A DNA stretch of 64,000 nucleotides from Undaria pinnatifida (GCA_012845835.1 JABAKD010000030.1:3336416-3400415), one strand, 5' to 3'; numbered from the stretch's first letter, positions 1 through 13,542 are shown. Numbers and translations: made by a program. Notes: generated by a model from the sequence alone, not told the origin.

Positions 1-676
1 CTGCACACGGTGGTTCCAGTCCGGTTAAGCAAGCTCCCATTCTCGAACGCAAGGCGTTGCCACATGTCATAGAGAGGCGTTGCATGAAAAATGTGTAACG
101 GAGTATTAACATAACGGAGCGCAAAAATTTATTTGAACCAGAACCTCCGTGAAGCATATTACACGAATGAAAATACGAGATATTAACACAGGCCGCCCAG
201 TCAGCCGCATTGGCGGGTCGTTATACCCAAGTAGGCAACGTATCGAGTTTGGGACGATGTTGTAAGGCCTATACCCTAGCCTGGGCAATAGGTCGATCCA
301 TCGATCGATCGATCCTTTACCCTGGCATTTCAGTAGATACCACGCCCACAACAACCCCGATACCCCAAAACGACAGACAGCAGGCAGCAACGCTTGCCGC
401 CCCGCCGTTTATTTTGCGTCTTGTGCGAAAACGTCTACGCCACGGTCGCTAACTACCAGCCCCGATTGCTTCATCCCGTCCAACTCAGAAATGAGCACGA
501 GCTCATAACGCCCCGTGTCCCTGTGCTTGACAGGGACGTATCTTGCACCGGCGAGAGCGAGCGAGTGAGCGCATCATGCGCAAAAAGGGAAAGCGACACA
601 CAAAAAAGGAAGAGGCGAAGGTAGACAAATTTGAGAGGTTAGGTTGGAGCTAAACACCAGAAGTCACAATCGGGTG

Positions 677-985
677 TTTGCAATATACCAGCTTTGGTTG
701 GGTCGGCCTTGGGTAGGAACACATTTAATACTAGTGTTAAAACCGACGAACGTCGAACGGTCACAATCCAAGGCCAACCCAATCCATGACAAATCAGCAA
801 AAAACGGATAAGAACTACGTTTTCCTTCGTACCATTTTCAATTTTCTACATTTTCCTTCATACCATTTTTCATGTTCTAACCTATTTTTTTCGTGGATTG
901 GTTGGCCTTGGGTTTAATGACAGTCGTCGGTTTCAATGCCATTTTTACATTTTTCCAACCCACCCAAGCTTGGAAATCGCGAATA
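677..985. mobile_element. MITE-like element M1, copy 1
   Basis: Ends are inverted and about 30 bases long: TTTGCAATATACCAGCTTTG at the left, and TTCGCGATTTCCAAGCTTGG on the opposite strand at the right. An inner inverted pair (GGCCTTGGGTTT and CCAAGGCCAACC) adds to the fold. No reading frame. Similar to 30045-30322. Confidence 0.6.
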
Positions 986-3900
986 CAATAACAATAATTA
1001 TGCACCATGTTGTATTATGAGTGGGTCGATTAAGACGTAACATCGTCCAGTTGCGGTACACAAGCCATCGTTGGGTCGACGCCTACCATCACCTGCAGCA
1101 CAACAGTGCGTCACAGTAGCAGCAGCAGGAGCGATTGCCAAAACCCGCACGCTGAGTATTCAAACCAAAATCAATCAAAGCCAAATTGGTCGAACTCACA
1201 AGTAACATATCTTTGGCACGCCTTATTATGCGAATCCCACATAATATAAATATCGGAAGATGAGGGCGAAAAAAAAAATATATATATATATATGGGTTAT
1301 TTTCGATCGCGTGTGTAGCACCATAACCCCGGTCAATGCAATACAGCGCAACCTGAGCAGCCGACAGCGACCTCCCACCTACTAAAGGGCCCAAACTCCC
1401 CCGATTGGCCGTTGACAAAGGTCTTCGTAGCTATCTCCTCCTCGTTCTTGGCCTTGTTGTCAGCAGTTCTGGACGAGCGGAACGCAGCAAATTAGGGACC
1501 GCCAAGTAACACGAACAATCAAACATTTAGTCGGAACTTTCCACAATGCACGTAATGTTAAGTTACACATCCGAGGAAGACGACACGTTGTTACATCATT
1601 AATTTATAACCATTCAGGTTATAGACATATAGTCTTGGATCTTTGGTGAAGGCCACGAGAGTGATTTGGAAATCTGATATTTTCGTGTTTCATCTCGCCC
1701 TCAGACCGGATTCCGTTGAACCCCGATCTCGGGCCAATACTGGATTTCACGCGCCCTCTCTGCGGGGCCGAGTTCCTCGGCCTTCGTCAAGCCTGTTCAC
1801 GCGGGCGCAGTTTCGAGGTCACGCGCTGCCCCCAGGCGCGGCGACTCCGCACTGAGCTTGTTCAGGTGGATCTTGCATACACGTCTCAGTTCTGCTGACT
1901 GCTTGAGGAGATACCCGTTCGTGTCGCGGCGAGCTCACCAGAAGGAATTGTGAGGGAGATTACGTCTCTGGATTGTGGGAGGTTTCTGTAGATGAAGATT
2001 TTCGCGCAGGAATACACTCATCGCTACTGCACAGCAGAGTGCAAGTCTAAAATACACCACGCCCCGGACCAATTAGCCCGCCGTACTCATAGCTCGAGAG
2101 CTAGCTTTATTCGAGGTTGGATTCGAGTCTTCTCGTCTTTAGGATGTTCCAGGTTGGTTACAAGTACACCCTCGTATACATGATATGATACGAGTACACT
2201 CCTATGATACTCGTCGGTACTATGATACACACAGTACACATTTCGCCAGTCACCTACCAACAAAATCGCTGTATTCACACAAGCTATCCACCAATCACAT
2301 GTCCCATATCTCAGACGAGAGAAAAAACACATCGCACAAACGCGAGCTACGCCAGTCATCTACCAATCACATGTACCACATGTCCCAGAAAGGCGAACAA
2401 TGACAGTTCTACTATGATATGATATTCGGTCCACCTTTTCAGCTTTTGCTCTGTATCTCGGTTATAATTAACAAAAGTTGTCGGCCTTTTGCTTTTGTTG
2501 AGATAGCTGATAAGAATTCATAGGTCTTACTGCATGTTGTGTGTGTGCGCCTTACAATTAATTCTGACACAGGAATTAACAGCAACGGGCTTCGTACAAG
2601 AGCCGTCTGCCTGTGAGCTTGAACGACCCACAACCCAGGCAAATCAGCTCACCGTAGCTCGGGCTAGCTATTTCGAGGTTGGCTTCAAGTTTTCTAGTCT
2701 TTCGGTTGTGCTAGGTTGGTCACATGTACGCGGTAGTATAATATGATACGACTGTCATACGATCGTGTGGTTGATACGTGCTCGGTGATCGGTGCAAGCA
2801 TGTTACCTCAAACATGCTGGCTTAAGAGCTTAGCTAAGCTGCGAGCTCGTATAAATAGTCGAGTGCCTATCAATAGTAAGCCCAAGCTGCTGTGTACGTG
2901 TGCACTCACTATTACTTCTCGGAACATGTCAAACGAGTAGCTAGGCTATTATCTGTGAGGATATTATACCCGTGGGCTCGACACGCCAGCCCGTGTATCC
3001 GGTTGAACTACATCCTGCCGTTCAAGGGGGGGGGGGGGGTATAATAAGGCTTGATTTTGGGGGAAGATCGGTGGACCTTTTGACTGTAGTCCAGTGCCCC
3101 ACTGATGCCCTCTAACCTCGTAGGCTAACGCTCTAACAACACATAGTTGTAAACAAATTAAAAAATCGTTTCAGCCAGGGGAGCGCCGACGTTTTGTCCG
3201 ATCGATTGATGATAAGCTCTACCGCCCTAAATCGGCCAAGCTCTCCCGCCCCCGCCCCGCCCCCTCCCCTCAGCTCACTCCCCTTCCCTCCCCAATGATT
3301 GTCAACGTGCAATACGTTGAGTCTGAGAAACTTGAACAAATCCAGGATATAAATGAGCTGATACAGAAACCACAGAAGTGAGTCTGATAATAGACACTGA
3401 TAAAGGAACCTCAGAAACGAGGCTGACAAAGCGTCCAAGGGATGAGACCACGAACTAATTACCTGAGAAATGAGACTGACAACTGAGTATCAGAAGCAAG
3501 CACCAGAGAGGAAGCGTACTGGTTAATGAGACTGACAAAGAGTCTGAAAGTTGAGGCTTATAAAGAAAACCGATCTCAGTCACGAGTCAGAGAACTGATA
3601 AAACGGGAACGAGTTACGTCATTCCAATCGCTTAATATCTGGTCGTGCACTGCACACGTCTCATTTATCATTTCCCTCACACTATTATAGTATTCTTTCT
3701 TCCTTTTTAACACCTGGCGCTGCCCTTATCTTGTAACATATGGCAATGGAATTTCTTCATCCTACTGCAACCCATGGAATGCGAATCACTTGCCAGGTAC
3801 CATAAACGTGGTTGATGTATACTTGATCCTGCGTACGCAGATATCAAAACGTGATGAGACAAACAAATCACACAGGGGTTTTAGCCTATCCGGAGCATGG

Positions 3901-6344
3901 GTGCCGGCGATTTGCCGGTCCCCGTGCGGAGCCCTTGTACCCATTATACTTCTTGCTCCAAGAAATACGATGTTCAATCTAAGCTCGAAGGTCAGTCTCT
4001 TCGCGACTGAAAAACGGTGTGGAAGATTAAGATTGATCGTAGGATATCTGGGGTATATGGAGCGGTATCGAATCTTAATAAATGGGAAGCGTGTTTGATT
4101 CGGGGACGTCTGCTTATTTTATAGAGCAAGTGTGTGTTATTAATAGGTTGAACTTGCACTAAGGAGAGCAACAAATGCAAATAAACATGACATGACGTGT
4201 GTTCACTGGAGAAGCGAAGCATACGGCAAAGTACAGAAAGCTGGTTGGTAACCGACCGGCAGAGACTACTGCTGCTGTGAGAATTAAGACTGAAGGGGTC
4301 GGTGAACTGTTCACGAAGATTAAAAAAAATATATATATGGAAATCAACCAAGCTGTACACCTTGGTATTTTGGTATATACCCTTACACTATCTCAGGATG
4401 CAGATACAGAGCTAGTTCTTGTCTCACATCTTCGCCTGAAATTCGACCAAAATTGGGGTCGACCATGCCCACTCTTAAGTACCGGTACGAAATAGGTTCA
4501 CGTCCTGTGTACTCACATCAATACACAAAACGGTCCATTCATTTACGGGCAGAGTGAGTACCTTCCAAAGCAGCGCCTTGAATCACGGGAACCCCGCAGG
4601 CATCACGGCGTACTCGTAGCGTACGCCAGGGTTGACCGTTATACGTCATTCACATCCACACCCGCTTGGTGTTTTACGTGAAAAAGCCGGCGCAGTGACA
4701 AGCAACTGGTCCAGCAAAAAAAAAAGCAACGGTCCACCCTCGAGAGTGGCATCATATCCTCTCCTGCTCTTGTGGTGGGGCATATAATACTCGTACAGAG
4801 TAGAGGGGCGAACGGGAGGAAAACGCAACGCCCGTAGCTAAGCTAAGATAAAATAGTATGCGCATAGCGGTCGCTAGGGCTCGCGCAGCAGAACTTTTGT
4901 AACTGTGGTCAACTCGTGTGCGTTCGTGGATGGTCGGCGGACGCATCAAGCAAAAGCCGAAATGCGTTCCTTTTGTTGGCGACGTCAAAATTTCAGTAGC
5001 AGGCGACAACGAACGCTGACGCTGACAAAAAGAGCGACTCGGCGGGAGAGAGCGAGGAAGGGACGAAGGGCACCGCGCGCACGACTAAAAAAAAAAGAAA
5101 AAGAACACAGCACGATGTCAAAATGTGCACTGCACCTCTTCTTGAGCTTGGTCAATAGCTCGCTCTCTGGCTCCTCCTCCACGGGCTTCTTCGAGACGCG
5201 ATCCACCTATACAAACCAACAACCGTTAGTTTGTTGGAGGGGATGTGTGCACGCCGAGGAGGAGCGCAAAACCCCTTTTAGAAAATGCACTGCGCGGAAA
5301 CATATATCTAACTGCAAGTAGTTTGTCCTCGAAACGGGAGTGCGGTGCTAAAAGGGTCACGACTGGTAAAAAAAAGAGCAACAGGCTTGGCAACACCTCT
5401 AGTACCTGCAACAATCGCGACGTAATGGCAATTTCAAATGCAACGAACCTAACGACGGCATCTCTGGACCGAACGGATTTCACAACGGCACTTCAAATTT
5501 TCAACCGATGCGATACATCGCTCTATCAAAATCAAGACCAAACCCTGCCTACAGGCTGGTTCACGCTAAAAAACCCAAATGTATTCCCCGGCGAATGTCC
5601 ACGCTGTTTTGTCGATTCAGACCGTGGAATTTTGCACACGTCTTCTATGTGCCGTTGCGAAGACCTCACCCTGTCGGGTCTTTTTTTCCTTATTTTTCGT
5701 CAGCAAAGTTTTTCGGAAAATGTGAACCACCTTAGCCCAAATATTTTCGGCGAAAAAAAATCAAAACGGAAGTCAGACCTCGGGCTGGGCATGTAGAACA
5801 CGTGTGCAATTTAAGGTCTACCTCTCAAAAATGGCGTGGGCATTTGAACTTGTGCGTGTAAAAATGAGTAAGATACGTAATTTCCTTCAAATCACTTGAT
5901 TTTAGTCTACGATCCGTTTTTTTGGCAAGATTTTGCCTAATGTTGAACACAGGCAGGTCAGATTTCCATTTTTTTGCGCGAAAAATTTTACAGACATGCC
6001 TTGGGGTACGCCCAACCGGTTCGCTCAACGTGCGGTGCATTTGTTTCTCGCCTCCGCTTGGAAAACGCCTGAACATTATTGAAAAAATCGAAGGCTTGCC
6101 AATGGTCGATACGAGTTTCGCTCCTGGAGACAGCCCCAGGCCGCTAAAAAAAACTGGGCATGTCTCCTGCTTCCACTGGTCATATGGGGGTTAGTATTTT
6201 ACCAAATATTCACTCTTGACCAGATATTGCGAGCGGCATTCGTGTGGGGGATAATTTGGGGGGTTTTACTTGGACCCGCCTGTACGATATGACGACGGTC
6301 GAGTCCCGACGTGAGGCTACAGTACAAAACACCCACTGGGTAAT

Positions 6345-6592
6345 GTATAGAGTCCCCCCGAGTGCCTGCTCGTACTAATTCGAAGGGACTATTTTTCGTG
6401 TGCACAAACTCACTTGCGGAAAGCGCGAGAGCGTGAGTTAAACAACACTCGATGAAAAATCTACGAGCAGTGGGATTGCTGAACCCTATGCGCGATGAAA
6501 ATTGAAGGCAAGAACCGGGGTGGAGAAGGGACGACACCTGTGACCACGGCTTTGTCCAGACGTTGGAAAGTAGAAGTGTGAAAGAAAAATAT
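6345..6592 (+). mobile_element. tRNA-derived SINE, copy e (5' part eroded)
   Basis: Retains the end of the tRNA-like part (AGAGTCCCCCCGAGTGC), the GCGGAAAGCGCGAGAGCGTG body block and the GACCACGGCTTTGTCCAGA 3' block, ending in an A-rich stretch. The A-box end is not recognisable. Confidence 0.62.
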
Positions 6593-6599
6593 ATGTATA

Positions 6600-6980
6600 C
6601 TTCGTAATATATCTCCCCCCACCCCCCCCCCCCCCCAACGCCCCCTCTTTCCCCACCACCCGCACGATCGCCTAGACCTAGCACCACGCGTATAGCAAGC
6701 CCCTACATATATGCGACCTAAACCTGTTGAAAACCCTTCCCCTCCCCTCCCCTTTTTCCCCGCTCCCTCTTGCTCAAACGCCCCACCAAACATCGAACAC
6801 TTTCACGCAGTTGATATCACCTCATCATCTTTCTAGAGCCATCCATGCCGCTGCTCCAATTATAACCCCCCCCCCCCCCCCCCCCCTAACGCCCCCTTCT
6901 TCCCCACCACCCGCACCATTGCCTAGACCTAGCACCTAGCACCACGCGTGTAGCAAACCCGTACATATATGCGACCTAAA
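6600..6980. repeat. Tandem duplication with C-rich tracts
   Basis: Two units about 255-260 bp apart share a poly(C) run, CTTTCCCCACCACCCGCAC, GCCTAGACCTAGCACCACGC and ACATATATGCGACCTAAA. They abut the start of R1. Confidence 0.6.
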
Positions 6981-7475
6981 GCTGTTTGTTGTACGAATTA
7001 CAGGATATACATGATAAACTGGTGCATTCCGTCTCAAACCGTCAGATTTATCCCCTTGAAAGGATTTATAGTTTCCACGCACAGATTGAGTTGCCCCGCC
7101 CGTCCCCCCCGCCCCCCCCGGCGCTCCCTCTTCTTCAAACCCAGGCCCCCACGCCCTTAAAAACGCCGCCCTCCTCTCACCGGTTATTCGACTTACAGGA
7201 TACACTTGATAAACTGACGCATTTCCTTCCACAGCTGTCAGATTTTGTCCCCCTCAAAAACGGGTTTTATAGTTTCCGCGCACAGACTGACTAACATCAC
7301 CCTGTTGACCCTGATAGCTACACTGTAGTTGTAAGGGGAGTCGCCGACCTATATCCTTAACGAGGACACACAACCCGTGATACGCGCGATCGGAGTATCA
7401 CACACAGCTTGCAAAGATGAGTTTCGACAAAATCTTCGATGTCACAGCTGGAGTGTATTTTTTTAATTATAATAT
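6960..7475 (+). repeat. Dispersed repeat R1, long copy
   Basis: A roughly 430-500 bp interspersed repeat. It starts near TATATGCGACCTAAAG and includes GGTTATTCGACTTACAGGAT, CACAGCTGTCAGATTTTGTC, CCTGTTGACCCTGATAGCTA and GCTTGCAAAGATGAGTTTCG, ending near TCACAGCTGGAGTGTATTTT. Very similar to 60155-60650. No coding capacity seen. Its class is unknown; a SINE or the 3' end of a LINE would fit. Confidence 0.7.
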
Positions 7476-10077
7476 ACACTAATAACACGGGTACTAAGAA
7501 GTCCAGCATGAGATTCACAGGAAAGTGAAAACGACTGGGGGGCTTGTCATGCTGAAGCTATTGAAAAACGCACCCAATCTCACATATGAAATTCCTCAGC
7601 CTGGGCCTACTTTCCTCTTTCTTCCTACCGTAGGCGTTACTAATAATAGAGATTTTATTCTTCTCTACCGCACAAAAAAAAAAAGGATCCCGCTCGAGGC
7701 GCCTGAAGCGCCCACCGACCACCTTCGCGGACAAGTGAACCACAGTTCCAAATGTCCTGCTACCCGAGTTCCTATCCATAGCCAAACTATCATACGCAGG
7801 CAAGTGAGACTTGAGATACGCCAGAGTACCGTGTACTGGTGGTCGCTGAGTGGTCAAGGCGGAGCGACTGTCACGATCGCGCAGTAAAACACCACACCAC
7901 GTACCCTGCACACGCGACTCTAAGGCTGCCTTTGTAGGGGGGGGCGTGGCACGGTCGCGCGGCCGAGAGAGGTTGAGTGGCGCTCGGAAGTAGCGGATAT
8001 TCGCAAAGTATACTGAACCCTGATTTCGTTTGAAGATCCAACACGATGTCAACACCACTACCAAAGCGAACTATATATAAGCATCCTTACAGTTGTCTCT
8101 TCCCCTTCTCAGGCCACCCATGGCAGTTCCCAGGCCTCTCAGCTTACTCTCAGCTCTTAACTGCCGACGGGGACACAATTTTATCAGCATCGATCCTCAA
8201 GTTCTTTTATGCTAATATGGAAAGATTGTCTTCCACTTTTTTTTTTTTTGTCCCGTGCTGCTCTTCGTATGTTATTTTCGATCATACCCAGGTTGCGGCA
8301 GGTGACATGTGTCACAACAAGCTGGAGCAAGCAGCACAAACCAGCACGAACTGCACAGCACACACAAGCCACCAACATTACAATGCTCAACCAAGCTTAT
8401 GAATACCAGCTACATCCCAACTACGTAGCCGGTGTGGCAAGGACTTACACGATGGCTTCAAGCTCGGTGTGCGCCCTGTGACCAGAAAACTGGGCCTCTG
8501 AAATACTTCGTCGCGCGCGCTGTCCTGTTCTATCAGCCTCAACACGAGTTCGAGCTCCGTCATTTTCTAGAGATGTGGGCCGAGTTGCTGCTCTGCACCA
8601 CTCCATGCCTCTCACGCGATTGCCTACGTTTCGAATATTGAAAAATAATCTGGGTCAACAGCCAGCCCTGCTGTGCAGCTGTTTTGCGTGTAAATCCTCC
8701 AGGCGGAGGCACACACCGAGGACGCCGAGGTATAACACGTACGAGGATGCATAACTCATGTATTGTTGCATAACCATTTGTTCATCGCATGATCGCACAA
8801 TACGCAACAATTTGTTGTTCGTGTTTTTCCCGTTTTTGTTTTGTACGTCGTGTAATATGGTATGTACCAGTATTATATGACCGTGCTGCTGTTAATACTC
8901 CTGTTCTGTGCGCATACATATTTCGAGCTGCATATTTCACGACATTTTTTTCAACCTGGTTGTTCTTCTGCGTACGTAACGAAAGGCGTCGAGCATTTTG
9001 CGGCCGGTATAAATATGTTATGAGCGGACGAGTACTTCGTACAGTATATATAATATGATACCACTGCTACTACTGCTGCTGCAATGTTGACATCTTCTCA
9101 CCACATACATCTTTGAGGTTACTTTTTCTGCTAACACCATCACGAGAAGGCCCGACATAGTGTTCCCTGTAACAATTAGCTCTTGGCATTTTCAAGTCGC
9201 CCATAGCACCAAATCGTGAGCGTCCTCTTCCTTCTGTCTGCTTTACACTTTGGTCTATCTGCTACCTTGAGCGAGCGTAGCGCGCGGCGTATAGCCGCCC
9301 GCGGAGGCGTATAGCCGCCCGCGGAGCGCGGCCTTGTAGCAAGGACTCTAAAGGACTCTACAACACTCAGAGCATCGGTCGCACCTCATCTTTCGCGCCT
9401 TCGATGCCAAACTTTTTGCAAGACCCATTGAGGTTCCTCTCCAGGCAAACCTGTGGCGGCGATGCCGGGGACGGGCGAGCAGGCCAAGGAACAGCACAGC
9501 CCCTCGTAACGTCAGAGGTGGAGGAGAAAATTGTCTCAAATACGGAGAGTCCCGAGCGCCTCGCCTGTTGAACTCGCATGCCAGGGAACAACATGCACGC
9601 AAGCAAGCGCCTGCTACGCAAGGCATTCGCAACCCCCCTTCCCCCGGCCCCGATAAACCATGATCATTGAGTGTTACATTCAGCTGAGGAGTTAGACGTC
9701 CTGTCTCTCTGGCTTTTCCCGCAAGGCGTTAAATCGTGGTCGGGTCACTGTACGAGGTTGGTGGGGTCGGAAGAGGATGGTGGCATTCAGCTGGAGTCGA
9801 AACAGTAGTGTTTCGGAAACATAATCAAGGGCAATAGAACTCAAGAGCATTGCCACTCTAAACAGAGATCAAACTCGACGACCTGGCTAGAATAGAGATG
9901 TTGCCCGACAGCATATCTCTAGAGCTAAACCGTGTGATTCCAAGCCTTTGCATACAAACTAAGTAAGAAGCTGTTGAGTGTTACCGTGGTGCGTTATGGG
10001 ATAACCCACTCTGAGCGTTGGGAAAGTCTTGGGACAGCACGCGCTGGAACGTTTTGGCCAGCGCAAGGGCGCTTTTT

Positions 10078-10490
10078 GTTCAGTCGATCAATCAGTCAAT
10101 AATCAATCCATCAATGTATCCATCAATCAATCGATCAATCGATCAATCAATCCATCAGTTAAGAAATATGAAAATCAAGAAAGCAATCAACAATCAATCC
10201 ATCGAACCCATCAAGCAATCAAGCAATCAAACATTCAGCCAATCGACCAATCACTGAAGTAACAATCAACCAATCAATCGAACAGTTAATCAACCAATCA
10301 ACACTTCAAATGGGTGCGGCCACCGCCGCTTCCGCAACTGGTCAATGCACACGACACACTTCACCAACTGTGCCGTCGTCGTCGGCAGCAGCAGCAACAG
10401 GAACAAGAACAAAAACAAGGACACGAACAAGGACAAGAACAAGGACAAGAACAAGAAGAACAAGAAGAAAAACAACAACAACAACAAAGG
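10078..10490. repeat. Microsatellites (CAAT)n and (AAGGAC)n-like
   Basis: 10078-10310 is an imperfect CAAT/ATCA array; 10395-10490 is an AAC/AAGGACAAGAAC array. Open frames of up to 173 codons over it are low-complexity and not treated as genes. Confidence 0.8.
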
Positions 10491-11770
10491 CGCTCAGGAA
10501 TCATGTTATTTGTCTCCTTCGGTCTACCACAAACACATCCGCAGCAACAAAGGTGCCCAGCAGTCATGCTCATAGTCTCTCGGTGTACGACAAGCACAGC
10601 ACTTGCAACAAGAGTGCTCAAAAGGTGTACTCCTCGCGTCTCAGTGTATCATACCACAGGCACAACTGCAACAGCAAGGATTCTCAGACGGCATGGTCGT
10701 TGCCTCTCGGTGTACCACAAGCACAACAGCAGTTGCAACAACACGGGGTGTTCACACGCTATGCTCATTGTCCGTCGACGCACTATGGCACATGCCACCA
10801 CCATATCATACCTCGTCTTTGACGAACTTTTCTAAGGGTGGGTCGGCCAGTACAACCGCCGGTAACGCCAGAGCAGCCGCGCCTCCGATTACCCCGCTGA
10901 GAAAATCGAGTCGCGATTCTGGCAGCCCCGCTTCCGGGCTGAGGGGCGACACGGCGAGACGCACACGGTGTGAGAACGATGTGATGGTATCAAAATACGT
11001 AAGATGTCATTCACCATTCCTTCGTGTCGGCGAGCCCTGACAAAAACAGTAATTGACGATTGACGCAATACCAATGATACAGTACTGGCGTGCTTGTACA
11101 TGTACTGCTGTGCGTGCACCGGTATGAGACGCGTGTAAGGCCAACCACACCGCTGCTGCTGCATTCTCGTGCCTTCCTCCTTTGGGTTGTGTTCTATCGT
11201 TTTTCCCTTGCCGCCAAAAAGCGGAGGCCTTCAAAACTCAAAACGATCGAAACGAGCCGTACGTAGAGCCTGCTGCCCTGCAAGAAGGTACAATGCCTGT
11301 ACTCGTATAGCGGTATACAAGCGCTCGGCGGCTGTAAGGTGTGATATTAGTCTGCCGCTGCGCAGGTGTACGAATATGAGCTGCGGTACAGCACAGAGAA
11401 CACGAGTGAGAGACGCGTTCTATTTTGGAGAAGGTTCTTGACGCCAATACCAACAGAGCTACCCTTTGCGAAAAACGGGGCTTTTGGGACGGAAGAGTGC
11501 TGCTGCTGCGCTCGAATCTCCAACTCTAGATCTATTTATTGCTGCTGCTTGATGTGGTAATAATACGAGTATTGTTGAAAAGAGTATACGACTCATACCG
11601 AAACGAGCTAGATTGGTGAGACGCGGCACATGAACGTGAGTCGAGGTCCGCAAATACTAAGTACGTGCAAGTATTGTAGTGGACAAATATGCGTATCGCG
11701 TATTAATTTGAATCCTCCATTATAGTTACAAAATTATTAGGTGTTACACGCAGCTTCCAAAGATGAGTAT

Positions 11771-11890
11771 CGCCAGCTAGCGTTGGGCTGCGGAAGCAAC
11801 TGAGTTAAATCGACACACGACGCGTATGAAAATACGCGGAAGTGTGGTGAGCTAAAGCTTTATTTTTCCCCATCCGCCGGAGGATAAAAA
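11771..11890 (+). repeat. Dispersed repeat R2
   Basis: CGCCAGCTAGCGTTGGGCTG through CAACTGAGTTAAATCGACAC to CCCATCCGCCGGAGGAT, followed by poly(A). An inverted copy lies at 53638-53757. Confidence 0.7.
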
Positions 11891-11983
11891 AAAAAAAAAA
11901 AAAAAAAATCGACCATAGATTGACCGAACTCACAGCTGACGTGTTTAGATTTTCTTTTTTCAAAATATTTGTTGATTGGCGTT

Positions 11984-12290
11984 GTATTTATTTATTTATT
12001 TATTTTCGCACACATTGACTTTCCAGCTTCTGGACAAGCCCTGGTCACAGGTGTCGTCCTTTCTCCCCCCCGGTTCTTTTATCGCGCACAGGGTTCGGCA
12101 ATCCCATTGCTCGTCGATTTTTCATCGAGTGCTGCTAACTCACGCTCTCGCGCTTTCCGCAAGTCATTTTATGCACAAGAAAAAGTCCCCGCGAATTTAT
12201 ACGAGTATGCACTCGGGGGGATTCAAACTCACGAAGCTGACCTATACCAGGCTCGAGGATAACCTGACACGCCACCGGGGCGACCGGTAT
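11984..12290 (-). mobile_element. tRNA-derived SINE, copy a
   Basis: Read on the minus strand the head is tRNA-like: an A box (TGGCGTGTCAGG) and a B box (GAGTTTGAATCC), then a conserved body (GCGGAAAGCGCGAGAGCGTG, later GACCAGGGCTTGTCCAGAAG). It ends in a tail of (AAAT)n at 11984-12006. These are the usual marks of a SINE transcribed by RNA polymerase III. Confidence 0.72.
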
Positions 12291-12612
12291 ATATATATAT
12301 ATACATTTTTTTTTCACACACATCTACTTTCCAGCTTCTGGACAAGCCGTGGTCACAGGTGTCGTCCATTTCCCCCCCCGGTTCTTGCCTTCAATTTTTA
12401 TCGCGCATAGGGTTCAACAATCACACTGCTCGTAGATTTTTCATCGAGTGTTGCTAACCCACGCTCTCGCGCTTTCCGCAAGTCAATTTGTGCACAAGAA
12501 AAAGTCCCCGCGAATTTATACGAGTATGCACTCGGGGAGATTCGAACTCACGAAACTGACCTATATCAGGCTCGAGGATAACCTGACACGCCACCGGGGC
12601 GACCGGCTTATA
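12290..12612 (-). mobile_element. tRNA-derived SINE, copy b (tandem with copy a)
   Basis: Follows copy a in the same orientation, about 310 bp along, with the same A and B boxes and body. Its B box (GAGTTCGAATCTCC) is intact. The tail is a short TA run plus poly(A) on the minus strand. The pair probably arose by insertion of one copy at the tail of the other. Confidence 0.72.
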
Positions 12613-13282
12613 TGAATGCGTGAGTCTGTCGACCAGACGTGACCCGTGGGGATCTGGTGCGGTGGAGGTAGCCACCCGGAAAGTCATCCTCCGGGGTAGT
12701 AGTGTGAGACTTGCGCAAGCTCACCCACTAATAAACCCCTCGGCCATGAGCAAACCACAGTCTTCCGCCGGACTTGGTCCAGTCACGGTCCACCCTACAG
12801 CCTAACCATTAGGGCGTTGGTCCTGCTGGCGCTTTCTAGGAAAAAAAAAATGGTCTTGCTTCAGGTATAATTGTGCGGTTGGTGTGAGGGAGTACTGCTG
12901 TACAACTCAGTCGAAATCGGTTGGCAGCTCTGTGCTTCGCGCTTTCTCCGCGAGCAACGGCTCGACGAACCCTCGTTCCAGCGAGTTGGTGGCTTTGGGC
13001 TTAGCCGAAAGCCGCCAAAGCTACGTTCGTGGAGTTGCACTCAGCCGAGAGCCGCCAAAGCTACAGCAGGCGCTGCCGTCGTATGATACACGCTGCTGGC
13101 GAGCGGAACTAGGAATGTGCCACGCTGACTTGCTGCGAGAAGCAACAGCAGTGATAGCCACACCAGCGTCAGCGCCTTGTATGATACTGCAGTGTGGTAC
13201 CTGGTATGGGTGTGTGGCCGTGTGGCCGTGTGGGTGTGTGTTTGGTGGTGGATGAACGATGCGATCGGTTCAAAAAACACGT

Positions 13283-13480
13283 GTAAAACTTTTTCGACTG
13301 GGTTTTTCGACTGGAGGATCCAGTCGAAAAAATGGAGTTTTCGACTGGATCCGCCAGTCGGAATTCTCAGTCGAAAAAAGTTGAGTCGAAAAAGCGCTTT
13401 TTCGACTACTGTGTATTCGTAAGAAAGCTCGGTTTGGGCTTCGGTCGAAAAATGCCGTTTTCGACTGACAAGTAAGTCCG
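13283..13480. repeat. Cluster of alternating TTTTCGACTG palindromic motifs
   Basis: About ten copies of TTTTCGACTG or CAGTCGAAAA in alternating orientation, some forming hairpins (GACTGGAGGATCCAGTC). The layout resembles the subterminal repeats of the Tigger-like element at 23457, but the sequence differs. It may be one end of an eroded transposon. No gene is seen. Confidence 0.6.
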
Positions 13481-13542
13481 ACTGTATGAAATGGCCTGAC
13501 ATGTTTCGACAAAAATAAAAGTCAAAATAACATGATGCCTAA

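Noticed and set aside
10310-10835. Overlapping plus-strand open frames of 170 and 173 codons
   Set aside because: They lie on AAC/AAGGAC simple repeats and consist of Thr/Arg or Gln runs. No motif, and two frames are open together.
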